From: Coriaria nepalensis | Lineage: Eukaryota > Streptophyta > Magnoliopsida > Cucurbitales > Coriariaceae | Assembly: GCA_027186245.1 (NCBI GenBank) | Contig: CP114500.1 | Span: 940,001-1,004,000 of the forward strand | Length of the DNA stretch: 64,000 nucleotides | Reading direction: 5' to 3' | Shown here: piece after piece, positions 1 through 12,408 of the stretch | How positions within the stretch are numbered: position 1 is the first letter of the stretch | Layout: every line of letters begins with the position of its first letter | Notes under the pieces: generated by a model | Database searches by the model: none | What the model was told of the DNA's origin: nothing | The model's input: the letters and a program-made list of their open reading frames with translations, nothing else | Translations under genes and position numbers: made by a program

Positions 1-231
1 CTTTCCTAGTATTAAAATTTAATTTTAGTTTCACTTTTTAGTGCTGATATAATCTTAATTGTTGGAAAAGAGTTTATTACAATGAATCACGGGCGTCTGG
101 CTTGTCATCTTTCTTTACTAGATTTTCTATGGGCTGAATCTTGACTATTAATCAATGACATAGCATGCTTTTGATGTCATCTATCTTGTCTAACCACCTT
201 TGTTACCTTGTCAATTATATTTTCCTTACAG

Positions 232-850
232 GTTCGTTTATCAAACTTCACTTCCAATGGGAATGATTTCTTCCTTAGCTGGGCCATCTACCCAGCTCAA
301 TCATCCAAATATATTTCTATCACCACTGCCATGGTAATATTTCTCAGAAAAGCAGAGTTACATGTGTTTCCAACCGCACTCTTTCCAACCTACTAATTTC
401 ATTGTCTCACTTATGGGTTGTGTATCTACATCATACATACACAGAGCATAATTTCCCAATTAAAGGAACACCGAATGCAACTTCCCCAAAAGTTTGGAAG
501 CTATCAACTGGTTGAATTGAACATCGAATCTCCAAAGAAGCAGTATGTCTGACTTGTTAGGGCTTGTATAATTCAATGTCTGGACTTTTGCTGGTTGACT
601 TGTTAGAGCGGTATGTTTGGACTTTTGCTGTATAATTCAATGTCTTCTTTCTCTGAATGAATGCAGGACATGGTGGAAGGGTCACTTGTGGGAGGTAACT
701 ATTGGAGTAACAGTAACTTTGGTTCTTGTCTCATTTGCCGTATTGGGGACATGGTTAATTTGGGGATATCAAAAACGGCATTCTGCTCCTTATGAGCCAA
801 TTCGTACCATTGTTCCTGAACAAGAGCTTCAGCCAATTCAGTCTTATTAG
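232..850 (+). CDS. 3' end of an unrecognised type I membrane protein (three exons visible)
   Basis: Three exons join in frame: 232-333 (after an acceptor ending at 231), 445-542 (donor GTATGT) and 667-850, giving the last 127 residues of a longer protein that starts before the window. The part before the membrane contains an NFT glycosylation sequon and SWAIYP, then LPQKFGSYQL. A single hydrophobic segment (about residues 77-98 of this piece, EVTIGVTVTLVLVSF onward) follows WWKGH. The short basic/acidic tail begins WGYQKRH and ends EQELQPIQSY. This is the layout of a type I endomembrane or plasma-membrane protein with a lumenal/extracellular N-terminal part. I do not recognise the family and give no function. 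The join is supported by three consistent phases; the identity is not. Confidence 0.65.
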
Positions 851-1405
851 TCTTTAGCAGGCGTTGATGATTCCCGGACCAGTGTATAGAGTTTTCCAAA
901 AAAAAAAAAAAAAAATCCTTTTTACATCATCTTGTCTCCATAGCTTTGACTCTGATTATGCAAAGTTGACGCGTTGCCGAATCTCTTCAGCCTGAAGATA
1001 TCGAAATCTGAATATTTCGCTGTTGTACAATTATAAGAACGAGGTAGAAAATGCTTCCAAAGTTACCATAATTTTAAGTTTCAGAGTCTGGTACTGTGTC
1101 TGTATTTACTCCAATGCACATTGTATTTTTTTTACCATTTTTCTTTTTTCCCTTTTTTCCTGTTCTTCTGGTCCCTCACTCCCGATCAAAGGAAGATTTT
1201 GAGGTGTCACGTGCTTTTCATCAAGTGGATGCATAGCGTTATAAAGATTTCGTACGACCATCAAATCAAACTTCATCAAGGCGATGATGTAAAATTTAAG
1301 TAAGCAGGATAAATTAATAAAAACTTATCTTTACTATTATTCAATCACTAAAGGAAAGCAAATTAGATAGATGAAAATCTGATGAAGGGCACTCGTGAGG
1401 TCCAG
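851..1405. other. Intergenic: 3' flank, no gene seen
   Basis: An A-run lies at about 899-914 just after the stop of the membrane-protein gene, followed by AT-rich DNA and a pyrimidine-rich stretch at 1124-1165. Reading frames here are short and without family features. Confidence 0.5.
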
Positions 1406-1671
1406 TTAAGGGCAGCACTTGGACTTGCCCTTAGGGTTCGTGAGGTCCCTATAGCAAGGGCACTCGTGCTTGTTTCCGTAAGTCCCAGATGGAACACACT
1501 GGCACCTGTCGCAGCAGATCCCACAGTACTTCAAGCACCTGTCCTGTACACCTGCACTTGCACATCTACTCCCGCATTCCACGTCACACTAAGCTGTCAG
1601 ACCTCAAACAAAGAGGAGGTCATGGTCAGGACAAAGCACACAAGTAGCAAGCTTGTAAAGACTAGCTTCAT
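1406..1671 (-). pseudogene. GASA/snakin-like cysteine-rich peptide gene with broken reading frame
   Basis: On the minus strand an ATG at 1671-1669 opens a typical signal peptide (MKLVFTSLLLVCFVLTM). After 24 residues this frame hits TGA at about 1599-1597. In a shifted frame, 1588-1406 encodes a clear GASA domain starting CDVEC, with [27 protein letters not shown] and a C-terminal KSKCCP, then TAA. GASA peptides are small secreted cysteine-rich proteins linked to gibberellin responses, cell growth and defence; the usual C-terminal domain has 12 cysteines, and this copy has 13 because of the doubled CC before the final proline. Only 11 nt separate the end of the signal-peptide frame from the first domain cysteine, where family members usually have about 6-8 codons, and no intron fits. 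A TATA box sits where expected. The locus is either a young pseudogene with a small deletion or a sequence error. Confidence 0.7.
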
Positions 1672-1733
1672 GGTTAATCAAAATATGAATTAGCCATAAT
1701 TGATTTACCAGGCCAAAGAAGAGTGAGTGAGTT

Positions 1734-1741
1734 TATTTATA
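1734..1741 (-). promoter_or_regulatory. TATA box of the GASA-like gene
   Basis: TATAAATA on the minus strand, about 63 bases upstream of the ATG at 1671. Spacing fits a normal plant core promoter and supports the minus-strand gene call. Confidence 0.55.
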
Positions 1742-2340
1742 GCAGGGAAATAAAAAGGTGAGATCGGTGTGATTATGAAAAAGTTGTTCATTTAATTATT
1801 TGTTTGAGCTGTCGGAGAATTCAGATTGGTCTTTTTTCGCTTGTCTTGTACGGAAAGCTTCATTATTCTACGTCCTTGCAACTTACAATTGCATCTTCCT
1901 ATAAACCGGAGTGATTAATGTTTGCTAATTAATTAGGTGTACGATACGTCGTTCATTTTCCAAACTACGTCTTTGTAAGGTGACTAGATATTAGACGACA
2001 CTGGAGCTCTCGTTGCGTGGCAAAATTTATTTGGGCCCGCTGGCTGTTAAAGTGGGCTTGGCCGCTGTAGACACAATTTTTATGTTGGTCTAAGCCGTCT
2101 TCTCAGTTACCTTCACTTTTCCCACATCTCCGTGATTATCGCCATGTGATGCAAAAGCCTAACTAGTGTGGGCCCTTCCTTGGTCAAATCAACGAGTATA
2201 AAGATTAAACAAGTCAAAAATGTAGCCTGTGGTTCAGTCAACAAAATCTCTTGGGTTTGCTTTTAATCTTACTTAAAACTGCATTCCACGTGCTTAAGCT
2301 ACTACAACACCGGATTGGGCCCACTGATTGAACTAATATA

Positions 2341-2382
<42 letters not shown>

Positions 2383-2909
2383 TTTTAAATAATAATAATA
2401 ATAATTTCTGAAATATTATAGACTCACCACAGACACTAATGATTAGTGTCATAAATTCAAAAGGTTGTATATAAATGAAGATTAGCCCAACATCATTGGT
2501 CTGTATGCATGCCTTGTCTTGTAAATTTTCATTTAAGTGAAATAATAATAACAACAATTTTATCCGATACACTTGACCGTACCGGAGCAAATTGACCGTT
2601 AATAACGGCGCTAATTCCAAGCTGTACCGTTATTTATCTTGTTGAGAATAGATACTGTCGTTACACTTTCCCCTTCAGTTTATTGTCGTATAGTATATAG
2701 CAAGGAAGTCCTCTAATGTCCTACCAACCAACGAACAAACCATACTCTGTTTCTTGATCACTCAACCCCACAACCAATAAATTGCTCTCTCTCTCTCTCA
2801 ACCAAAACCACTCTCTAATCTCCTATCGCCGCCATATATACTCTCAATTTCTCAATTGCCTTAGTACTTGCTAGCTTAGTTACGAAGGGGTTGGAGCAGA
2901 ATTGTACGA
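1742..2909. other. Intergenic and 5' leader of the DUF620 gene
   Basis: AT-rich DNA. It holds a TA microsatellite (2342-2374) followed by a T-run and AAT units (about 2388-2405). A CT tract (2784-2800) and a TATA-like CATATATA at about 2832-2839 lie just upstream of the DUF620 start at 2910 and may belong to its promoter/leader. No other gene was seen. Confidence 0.5.
2342..2374. repeat. (TA)n microsatellite followed by T-run
   Basis: Perfect alternating AT tract, immediately followed by a T-run and AAT units. Simple-sequence repeat only. Confidence 0.9.
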
Positions 2910-4556
2910 ATGGAGAGAAAGCAGGGCTTCTTCTCGGCGCTGAAAGAAGAGGTGGTTAGAAGAGGTCTTTCACCGAGCAGGTCGAGGGCAAAGAGTCCGG
3001 CAAGGAGTAATAATGGCTCTTCTTCCACTCTACGCCGTAGTAAGAACCAGCACGTGGCGAAACCTGACGCGTCCTCCGTTTCCAGATCCGGAAGCATGAG
3101 GCTGTCGGAGGCATTGTCGCCGTTGAAGGAAGGTCCGGATGGAACAGACGACGGGGATCCGAGAATGGAAGGGCGGTGGGGCCACTGGATGAAGGGACAG
3201 CTCTGTAGGGCCCCTCCACCTTCCTGCTCTGCCTATAAGCGATCCGATCTGAGACTCTTGCTTGGCGTCTTAGGTGCACCCCTCGCTCCGGTGCACGTCT
3301 GCACCGCCGATCCTCTCCCTCACCTCAGCATAAAAGACACCCCTATTGTTAGTAATTCGTCTGCTATTCCTTCTCTTTCTTTCTGGCACTTTTATCATGC
3401 TCTAAATTTCGGTTTAAATGAACTGCCTTAGGAGCTTCAAAATACAGTTCTGTCTGCTTCTGTGTGATTTAAATTTGTGTTTAAGGACTTGTTGCAAACT
3501 GGAGTTTCGGCAATCTTTAATTCAGTTGATTGTGTAATAATTTAAGAGTTTGCAATTTGAACACAGATTTTTGTAAATCGTGTTATAGTCAATTTTGTGA
3601 GTTAAATCAGGATTTTGCTTGTTTGGACAAACTGGAGTTTGAACTGAGTAATAATAATTTTCATGATATCATTTTTTTGTTCTTAGGAGACTTCATCTGC
3701 ACAGTACATATTACAGCAATACACAGCAGCTACAGGAGGGCAAAGCCGTCAAAACACTATCCGGAATGCCTATGCCATGGGGAAGATAAAAATGATAGCT
3801 TCCGAGTTTGAAACCGCTAACAAACTCGTCAAAAACCGAAACCCCTCTAAAGCCTCAGAGTCAGGCGGGTTCGTGTTATGGCAAATGACTCCGGACATGT
3901 GGTACGTCGAGCTAGCCCTGGGGCCAAGTAAGGTCCAAGCAGGTTGCAATGGAAAGCTCGTATGGAGACACACCCCCTGGCTCGGCCCACACTCTGCCAA
4001 AGGTCCCGTTAGACCCCTCCGTCGAGCCTTACAAGGCCTCGACCCGAAAACAACTGCCAATATGTTTGTCAATGCAAGATGCATTGGGGAAAAGAGGATC
4101 AATGACGAGGATTGTTTCATCCTCAAACTAAGTGCAGACCCCATCACTTTAAAGGCGATGAGTGAGGGGCCTGCTGAGATCATCCGGCATGTCTTGTTCG
4201 GATACTTTAGCCAGAAAACAGGACTTCTAGTCCACTTGGAAGATTCCCATTTGACAAGGATTCAAAACAATGGAGGGGAAGCTGTGTATTGGGAGACAAC
4301 AATAGATTCGTTTCTAGACGAGTACAAGCCGATTGAGGGGATTATGATTGCTCATTCGGGACGTTCTGTAGTGACCCTTTTCAGATTTGGAGAAACTGCT
4401 TTGAGTCATACCAAGACTAGGATGGAAGAAGAATGGAGTATTGAAGAAGTGTCGTTTAATGTTCCTGGCTTGTCTATGGATTGTTTTATTCCTCCTGCTG
4501 AATTGAGATTTGCTTCCGTAACCGAAGCTTGTGAGCTCCCAAATTGTCGGAACTAG
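2910..4556 (+). CDS. DUF620 family protein (At1g27690/At1g49840-like)
   Basis: Two exons: 2910-3347 (donor GTTAGT) and 3687-4556 (acceptor TCTTAG), both in phase 0, giving 435 residues, a usual length for DUF620 proteins. The N-terminus is basic and Ser/Arg-rich (LSPSRSRAKSPARS), as in this plant-only family. Exon 2 begins with the conserved ETSSAQYILQQYTAATGG and continues with NAYAMGKIKM, GGFVLWQM, PDMWYVELALG, YFSQKTGLLVHLEDS, and ends in the conserved MDCFIPPAELR region. The biochemical function of the family is unknown; a mainly cytosolic or membrane-peripheral role is only a guess. The start is the first ATG in frame, about 70 bases below a TATA-like element. The gene looks intact. Confidence 0.93.
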
Positions 4557-4629
4557 TGTATATTCCGGAACTAGTAATATTACTGACAAACTTAAAACTT
4601 AAGGTGAGTTCTTAGCATTGGATAATTTA

Positions 4630-5475
4630 AGTACGTGCATTCGGATCTGGATCTTTCGGATCGGATATTACTCAAGCTGAATTTATCGGTTCCGAATCCG
4701 GATATATCCGGTTCCTAAATGAATATACCGGATCAAATCGGATCGGCTCCAGATAGATCCGGAATAGTAGAGAAAACAAATTCAAATACCTTAAATTCAA
4801 AACTTACTCTCCAAATCTCGATCCACTCTCTCTCTCTCTCTGGATCTGTGTGATGGCGGATTGGGGGCCGGTGCTGATAGCGGTGGTGCTGTTTTAATGC
4901 TTCTGACGCCGGGGCTGTTGTTTCAGATACCAGGGCGGTGAAGGGTGATGTGAGTTTGGAAATATGCAGACCCGCGCCGCCTCGATCGTCGTTCACACTA
5001 TCATCTTCTTCGGCCTCATCACCATCTTCCTCGTGGCTATCGGCGTTCACCATCTTCCTCCGGCTCCGCTATAGCAATGGTGGCGGTGGGTTCGCCCACA
5101 TTAGTTAGCCATGGCTCGGTTCTGGGTGAGGAGTAGAGACTGATGAGTCTGGAGGAGAAAGAGGCTGAGAAGTTGGGAGGAGAGAGAAGAAAGGTTTTGT
5201 TGTGGTAGGAGAGAGAGGAAGGCAGAGACTGAATATAGAAGAAGGCTTTTGGCTTGAAACATTTCAGTTAAAATGATTGCAACAAGGGAGGTTGTTGCTT
5301 GCTCTGTTTTTTTGTGAGGGGAGCGAAGGATGGAAAAGATAATAATTTCGACATTCTTGTCTAACCATCTTTTCTTTCATTTTGCTCCTAATTTTTCGGA
5401 TAAATCCGGATGGACTACAAAATTTCGGATATTTTAGGATCCGGATCTATCCTAACCGGATTTTGAACAACCTTA
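4630..5475. mobile_element. CGGAT-rich repeat element carrying a captured gene copy (candidate)
   Basis: Both flanks of this block are dense in CGGAT/ATCCGGAT words (about 4640-4765 and 5395-5465); ATCCGGAT is its own reverse complement. Between the flanks lies a gene-derived stretch, a broken DUF3339 copy. Dense subterminal palindromic motifs around captured coding sequence are typical of non-autonomous DNA transposons of the hAT or Mutator type. I could not find a clean terminal inverted repeat or target-site duplication, so the class and exact ends are uncertain. Confidence 0.4.
4853..5074 (+). pseudogene. DUF3339-family small membrane protein, broken copy
   Basis: The reading starts MADWGPVLIAVVLF, the hallmark N-terminus of plant DUF3339 proteins (about 68 residues, two membrane segments, unknown function). 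It is then interrupted by TAA. One base further on, another frame continues LLTPGLLFQIPGR, followed by more stops. From 4964 the original frame resumes as MQTRAASIVVHTIIFFGLIT, then FLVAIGVH and a divergent end LPPAPL before TAG. So there is a 1-nt loss near 4895 and a compensating 1-nt gain near 4940, plus nonsense codons. No intron is visible. The copy lies inside the CGGAT-rich repeat, which suggests transposon capture rather than a local gene. Confidence 0.75.
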
Positions 5476-6383
5476 GATATGAGCCTTTTCATTGAATGGA
5501 AATAGACCCAAACAGGCTCTCGGTAAGTTCTGTATATACTGCACAATTACTCACAGAAAGCCTAAACATTGAAATGTATACGAGCGGGTTGTTTCTGAGC
5601 TTGCGTGCATTATAATAGATGTTATGTATAGGACCTTCCATAGAAAGCAATCTTTGCCATTCAAATTGCTGATGTATATATAAAGCGAATGCGATGTCAT
5701 TATTTCTCTCCTTCACACCTACATTGATTTGGTCGGATGAGCTATAATTTCGTGGGATCTATATATGATATGTATATATATATGCTAATGTCAAGTTAAA
5801 CTAATGAAAAACGATGTAATTTAAGATTAGTAGCCGCATATTCTCGAGACATCTGCTCTTTTGTACTCATCTAAATCTTACTCAACTTTCTGTCTTAGCT
5901 TTTTGGCTGGTTAGAAATGTGAAGGGCTACTACTACGTTCCTAACACATGTATCTTGCTTCATATATATTTGAGAAGAAATTTGATGACCTTGTTTGATT
6001 TCTACCAAGCTGTGGTCCCTCATTATACTCCCTTTCCTGCAGAAGAATGTCAGAGACTATAGTCTATAAGTGATTTGGTGGTTCGGTACAAGTCCAGATT
6101 TAATCATTTATTATATGAAATTAAATAACTTATTTACCTTAATTTTTTGTAAAATAACTAGACAAAACATGTCAAAAAATTAATAGTTGAGATTAATTTG
6201 TATTCAATCCCCATTATAGATTTGGATTAGTCTGAATCGAATCTAAATTATAAATTATGTTATGGAATCATGCTCCGGTGCCCATTATTTATATATACAT
6301 GATTCTCTTCAAGAGCACTTTACTTAAAGATTCTCTAGCTAGCTCCATGAATTATGAATTGTTCCATATCTTATGAGTTATGA

Positions 6384-6386
<3 letters not shown>

Positions 6387-6432
<46 letters not shown>
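6387..6432. repeat. (TA)n microsatellite
   Basis: About 46 bases of alternating TA in intergenic DNA, ending in ACACAC. Likely length-polymorphic. Confidence 0.9.
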
Positions 6433-6437
<5 letters not shown>

Positions 6438-6942
6438 GGTGGGTAAGACACTAGTTACCTACTCTGAATGCATGCTCAACTTTCTTTAACATGCACTAGG
6501 CTATATACGAGTGAAGATGGAAAGAAAGAGAACAGATGCATCTTTTACAAAAACAGAAAATCATGATGTAAACACTATGAAAAGGTTCAGAAAAAACAAA
6601 AAAAAAGAGTACGGTACACTTTTTTGTAGATTATATAATACAGATGCGTACTTTTCTAAACAATTTCGTGACGTTTTGCTATCATCTTTTGGGGAGAGAC
6701 CAGGGTTAAGTGGGGAGCTTCCCACCATAAAAATGGCGAATGGAATGGTGAGGACCACTTGCTTTCCAATGTGGGAAGCACATACTGTTCAAGCATATAC
6801 AATGCATAATAAATCCTAATTAAATACCCAATCAAACGCAATTAACAATGTAATTAAATTAATTAACTCTTGTTATGTTCTTGAGGAAAACAAATCCAAC
6901 TTTTTTTTAATCAGCACTCAGATTATGGTTATGAAGCTGTCA

Positions 6943-7035
6943 TTTGAGTTCGATCTTGTGTTAAAAATAGTAGATTTCGTGTTTGAGTTCGATATTGTGT
7001 TAAAAATAGTAGATTTCGTGTTTGAGTTCGATCAT
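6943..7035. repeat. 39-bp tandem repeat, two full copies and a partial third
   Basis: Units begin TTTGAGTTCGAT at 6943, 6982 and 7021. The first two are identical over 39 bases apart from one substitution, and the third runs about 15 bases. A local slippage duplication in intergenic DNA. Confidence 0.85.
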
Positions 7036-7455
7036 CATATGAACGTACGTAGTTTTTCATCTTCTCATTAACAAAATTACTATAGTAATAAATTTGTTAG
7101 TTTTTCTTCTAGATCTTCTTACTCAGCTCGTGAACTGCGCTACCAAGTACAACCTCTGTCAGAGGAATACTCATAACATGTAATAAATATACTAATACTC
7201 TTCATTCCCTGCAACCTTTTCTTCTTTTGGTCAAATTAAGTACAACCTAGAGCTATAAAAATTATACACACATGACCTTTATCGATACGATTCCAGTATT
7301 TTTCCATGCATGCGCCGCTAGCTAGCTAGGGGTCGACAATATTGATCACCTGTATACCCTTTTCTTTACCAAACCCTATTCATCAAGTACTACTACTACT
7401 TAAAGCACAGAAAAGTTCATAACGCTAATTATTCAAACTCATCTAAAAGTCATTA

Positions 7456-9491
7456 ATGGAGAAGAAAATCATGAGCCCAAATCTTAGTCCCATCTCATGC
7501 CTTGACCCTTGTTGTTTCTTTTGCATCATGAAAGAGACAAACCCACTTCTAAGAAGACCTAAAATAGCAAAATACTTCGACGAAATCATCCCTTTCATCG
7601 ATGGTCATGAAAATGTTCTGGTGCTGAGCAGCATATGGAACATCGCTATGACTCAACCGAATGATCAGGAGTTTCCTTCTCTAGGCATCTTTGACTGCAT
7701 GGCAAATCTGATCCGTAAAAGCATCAAAGACCCAGATTGGCTTTCAAAGAACCAAAACATCTACATCCCTTACTATGCAGCACATGTTATAGGTTCTTAC
7801 ACCATGAACAAGGATGACTTTGCAGAAAAGGCTGTCCAATCAGGAGTGATCCGTCCATTGTTGGACCTTCTTAGAGGAAAAATCAGCTGGGTCGAGCAAC
7901 GAGTCGCGGTAAGAGCATTGGGTCATCTTGCTAGTTACGAAAAAACGTTTGAAGCCGTAGCGGTTTATGAAGAGGAGGTGGTTAGATTAGCCATGGATTT
8001 AGCTTCTAACTGCATTGAATTAGTGTATAGAAGTTTTGTTGGAGTGAAAGATGTGGAAAAGAGGTTGAAATATCATAGAGATTTGCTTACAAGAGGTGTT
8101 GGAGGGGCACAAATGGAAAATAAGAAAGCAGAGGAGTGGACTAGTCAGATCCAATGCTGGTCAATTCATCTTCTAAGCTGCTTTGCTAGCAAATATAAAG
8201 AAATGTCCTTGAAGCTCATCTGCACTGACAATAATAATACCATTAATTCAAGTAGTATTAACAAATGTTTTTTGAAGAAATTATGTGACATGTGGGGTGG
8301 GTTGATGAATTATGCCTCGCCAGCTGGAATTGGGCTCATTAGAATATGTTGTTACCATAAAATTGGAAGAAAAAGTATTGCAAAATCTAGAGATGTTGTA
8401 CTGAATCTATGCAACCTCTCTAGATCCTGTGATGATTGGCAATACATGGGGATCGATTGTCTTCTGTTGCTTCTCAAAGACCCAGAAACAAGGTACAAAG
8501 TAATTGAAATTGCCGCCTTTTTTCTTATTGATCTTGTTGAAATCAAAGCCCTCGAAGATAGATCAAACTTAGGCCAGTCAATCACAGAAACCCTCCTCTT
8601 AGATTATAACAGGCAAGGCAAGCTGTCTGATTATCACAAGAACTCATTGGGAGTTCAAAAGTTGTTACAAGAATTATGGGATTTGAAAGTAGAGAGGAAG
8701 AGGAGAGAGAGGTTGATGTCACAAGAATGGCTTGAAGAAAAAAGGGTCTTAGTCAGTTTGATCAAACAAGAAGCGAAGAACATGTTTTTAATCGGTGAAG
8801 TAGAAGAAGCGTTGAGAAAGTACAGTGAAGCGTTGGATTTATGCCCATTAGGGTTTAGGAAAGAGAGGATGGTGATTTATGGGAATAGAGCTCAGTGTTA
8901 TTTGGTACTAGGAAATCCAGATGCTGCCATTAGCGACTCAACTCGAGCTCTTTGCTATTCTGATCCTGTCAATTGTTATGGTAAGAGTCTATGGAGAAGA
9001 TCGCAGGCTTATGACATGAAAGGGTTGGCTAAAGAGAGCTTGAAGGATTGTATTATGTTCGTTAATGGCTACACGATGAAGGGTGTGAAGATCCCATACT
9101 ATGCTACACGTATGCTTACCAAGCAGATGAATGCCACGTGGCTTTTCACGAAACAAATTGAAAAGTCCAAGCATGAATTGGAATCTGGTAATTGAGCATT
9201 TTAGATCATGCATGATTCAATTATATTTGAATTATATTAACTAGTACAGAATTTGAAATTCACATGGCCGTTGATCATTATTAGTTGTCGTTATTATGTA
9301 AGAACAAACAAAGCATATGTGAAACTTTTTTTTTTTTTTTTGTCGTGATCGATTTTTCAGGTAACTTGTCGACCATCGTGGAAGAATGTCCTAAAGCTAA
9401 AGCTATGTTGGTGAAGAAAGTAGGCATGAGGAAGTTGGAAGGAGCACAGAGAAAGTCTACGCATTCATCTGCTTTTGCTTTATCAGTGTAA
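7456..9491 (+). CDS. ARM-repeat / TPR-like protein
   Basis: A 577-codon first exon (7456-9187) encodes a largely helical protein: ARM-type repeats in the N-terminal two thirds (for example GVIRPLLDLLRG, then VEQRVAVRALGHLASYE) and TPR-like helices near residues 435-545 (MFLIGEVEEALRKYSEALDL, NRAQCYLVLGNPDAAISDST). Plants have a small family annotated as ARM-repeat/TPR-like proteins; both repeat types bind other proteins, but the partner is unknown. If the first exon is read through, it stops at 9195 after 579 residues. A donor at 9188 (GTAATT) and an acceptor ending at 9360 after a long T-run join it in frame to 9361-9491. This adds a conserved-looking tail (NLSTIVEECPKAKAMLVKKV and on), for 620 residues in all. 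I favour the spliced form. An eroded fragment of the same gene lies at 12135-12408. Confidence 0.82.
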
Positions 9492-10822
9492 CTTATTAGT
9501 GGACTGGGCCCAAGGATCCATTCATGTACTATGAACAAGGCACGAAGTGGATCACTCAACCCGGTCTTGTAGCGGGCTTGGGCCTAGTTAGATAACTGTT
9601 TCCACTAAATAATTTCGTAACACTTTACAGTCTTTACTTACCTAAAAAAATCTTATTTTCTTTCCCTTTTGAAGAATTACAATTCAGACCTTCGTTTAGT
9701 TAAAATTTTAAATTAATTATAATTTTATAGAATTTAAATCTAAATTATATTAAAAAAAAACTAGAACGCATCTAATTTTTTAAATTTAACTTTTCCATTA
9801 ATTTTCTTACAGTAATTCTTAAAATTTAAAAAATATATATTACGAAAGCTAAAATTATTTTATTATTATTTTCTTCTTTTTTTTTTTAATATAAATAAAT
9901 TTCTCTATCATCTTTTAAAGAAAAATCGACCACCATCCAATCCAATAATATGATTATATATATATATATATATGCTCTTAAATTGAGTTAATTTACATGT
10001 TTATTTATTATTGAATATTATTTAAATATTAAAGTTAAGGATTTGATATTAATTATTAGTTTTATATTTTAATACTAATAATGTTAACATTATTGATTAC
10101 TAATTTATTTAACTTCTTATAATTTATTAATTTATTTATACCAAACTAATATATTAATCTATTTCAACCAAACTTGAAATATTCAAAACCAATTATTTGT
10201 AATATACATCCCGACAAATTAATCGATTCAAATACGATTAATTTGATTTTAAATATGATTAATTTATTAATAATATTTGATATATTTCTCTTTTATTTTT
10301 TTTAATTTTCTCTTAATATTAACAATGACCATCGACATACTTGAATCTTTTAACTAGTTTGAATTTAGAAGTTGAAGAGAGCGATTAAGAGAAAATTTTG
10401 TTTATTTACATCTTTTAATGGCGTAATGTCTAATATTGACATCCGTCAACAAATAAAGAAAGCAGGTGAGAAGAGGGATCGAATCCATCAAAAAAATAGG
10501 AGAGAGATCAAGAAAAATACGGCTGATATGAGTTACACTCTTTTTTTCTTTTTTTTTTTTTTGACGCGACACTTTCCTAACTTTTGAATCGAAATCAATA
10601 ATTAAAATATTATTAACAGACCTACAGAAAGCAAAGACAGAATCCGCAGGCTACTTACAGAACATACAGAAACGGACATGGTCTGTAGCGAACTCCCGGT
10701 CTCTATCTAAACGCAAATCCAACTGGCTTTTCTCTCACCACGTTTTCCCATCCCTCTTCATATCTTTCATTCGTTATATTATACCAATCGCGTTTATCTT
10801 CTTCTTCTAACCTTCTTCCGAA
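9492..10822. other. Intergenic: very AT-rich, MITE-like; promoter of the first PRISE gene
   Basis: Almost entirely A/T, with TA microsatellite at about 9954-9972 and stretches that can fold back on themselves (about 9975-10300), as expected of decayed MITEs. The last 150 bases are homologous to the leader of the second PRISE gene. No coding sequence was recognised. Confidence 0.5.
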
Positions 10823-12113
<1,291 letters not shown>

Positions 12114-12134
12114 ACGAGGTCTATTGATTTGTTA

Positions 12135-12408
12135 TCCTTGAAGCTCATTTGCAAAAATAATAATGACATTAATTCATGTAATATTAATAAATGGAGAACG
12201 ACGGATGAGCTAAAATTTGATCAATTTTAAATAAAATAAAATATAAAATCTTAATATTATTAATTTAATTAATAAATAGTTATTAATTTATTATATTTTA
12301 TCTAAAATTTATCTAATTTAATCCGAATCACATTGCCCAATTAGAATATGCTACGGCTGAAGAAAATGTATTACAGAATCTTGTACAGAATCTATGCAAC
12401 CTCTTTCA
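12135..12408 (+). pseudogene. Eroded fragment of the ARM/TPR gene, split by an AT-rich insertion
   Basis: 12135-12195 resembles 8203-8270 of the intact ARM/TPR gene (shared TTGAAGCTCAT, AATAATAATG, ATTAATTCA, TATTAA). 12336-12408 resembles 8330-8420 (shared TTAGAATATG, GAAAA.GTATT, GAATCTATGCAACCTCT). The order is kept and the middle is replaced by an AT-rich insertion. Coding capacity is lost. It sits just downstream of PRISE copy 1, as expected if an ARM/TPR + PRISE block was duplicated in tandem and the second ARM/TPR copy decayed. Confidence 0.65.
12196..12335. mobile_element. MITE-like AT-rich insertion
   Basis: The ends are weakly inverted: TAAAATTTGATCAATTTTAAAT on the left matches, imperfectly, the complement of the right end ATAAATTTTAGATAAAAT. 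It interrupts the ARM/TPR relic. Class and exact borders are uncertain. Confidence 0.4.

Larger units (their letters stand above)
5476..7455. other. Intergenic: repeats, no gene seen
   Basis: AT-rich DNA with a long TA tract and a 39-bp tandem repeat. A 102-codon open frame at 6511-6819 has no recognisable domain, no ATG at its start and biased composition, and is left out. The last 150 bases are probably the leader of the ARM/TPR gene. Confidence 0.5.

Noticed and set aside
1382..1693. 103-codon plus-strand open frame
   Set aside because: It is the antisense shadow of the GASA domain, which explains its length and its many Val/Leu/Thr codons.
4733..5053. 106-codon acidic minus-strand open frame
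   Set aside because: It is antisense to the DUF3339-like copy; the acidic run arises from the complement of TCTTC-type codons.
6511..6819. 102-codon open frame between the DUF620 and ARM/TPR genes
   Set aside because: No ATG at the start, no recognisable domain, Lys-rich from A-runs, and no promoter-like sequence at a fitting distance.
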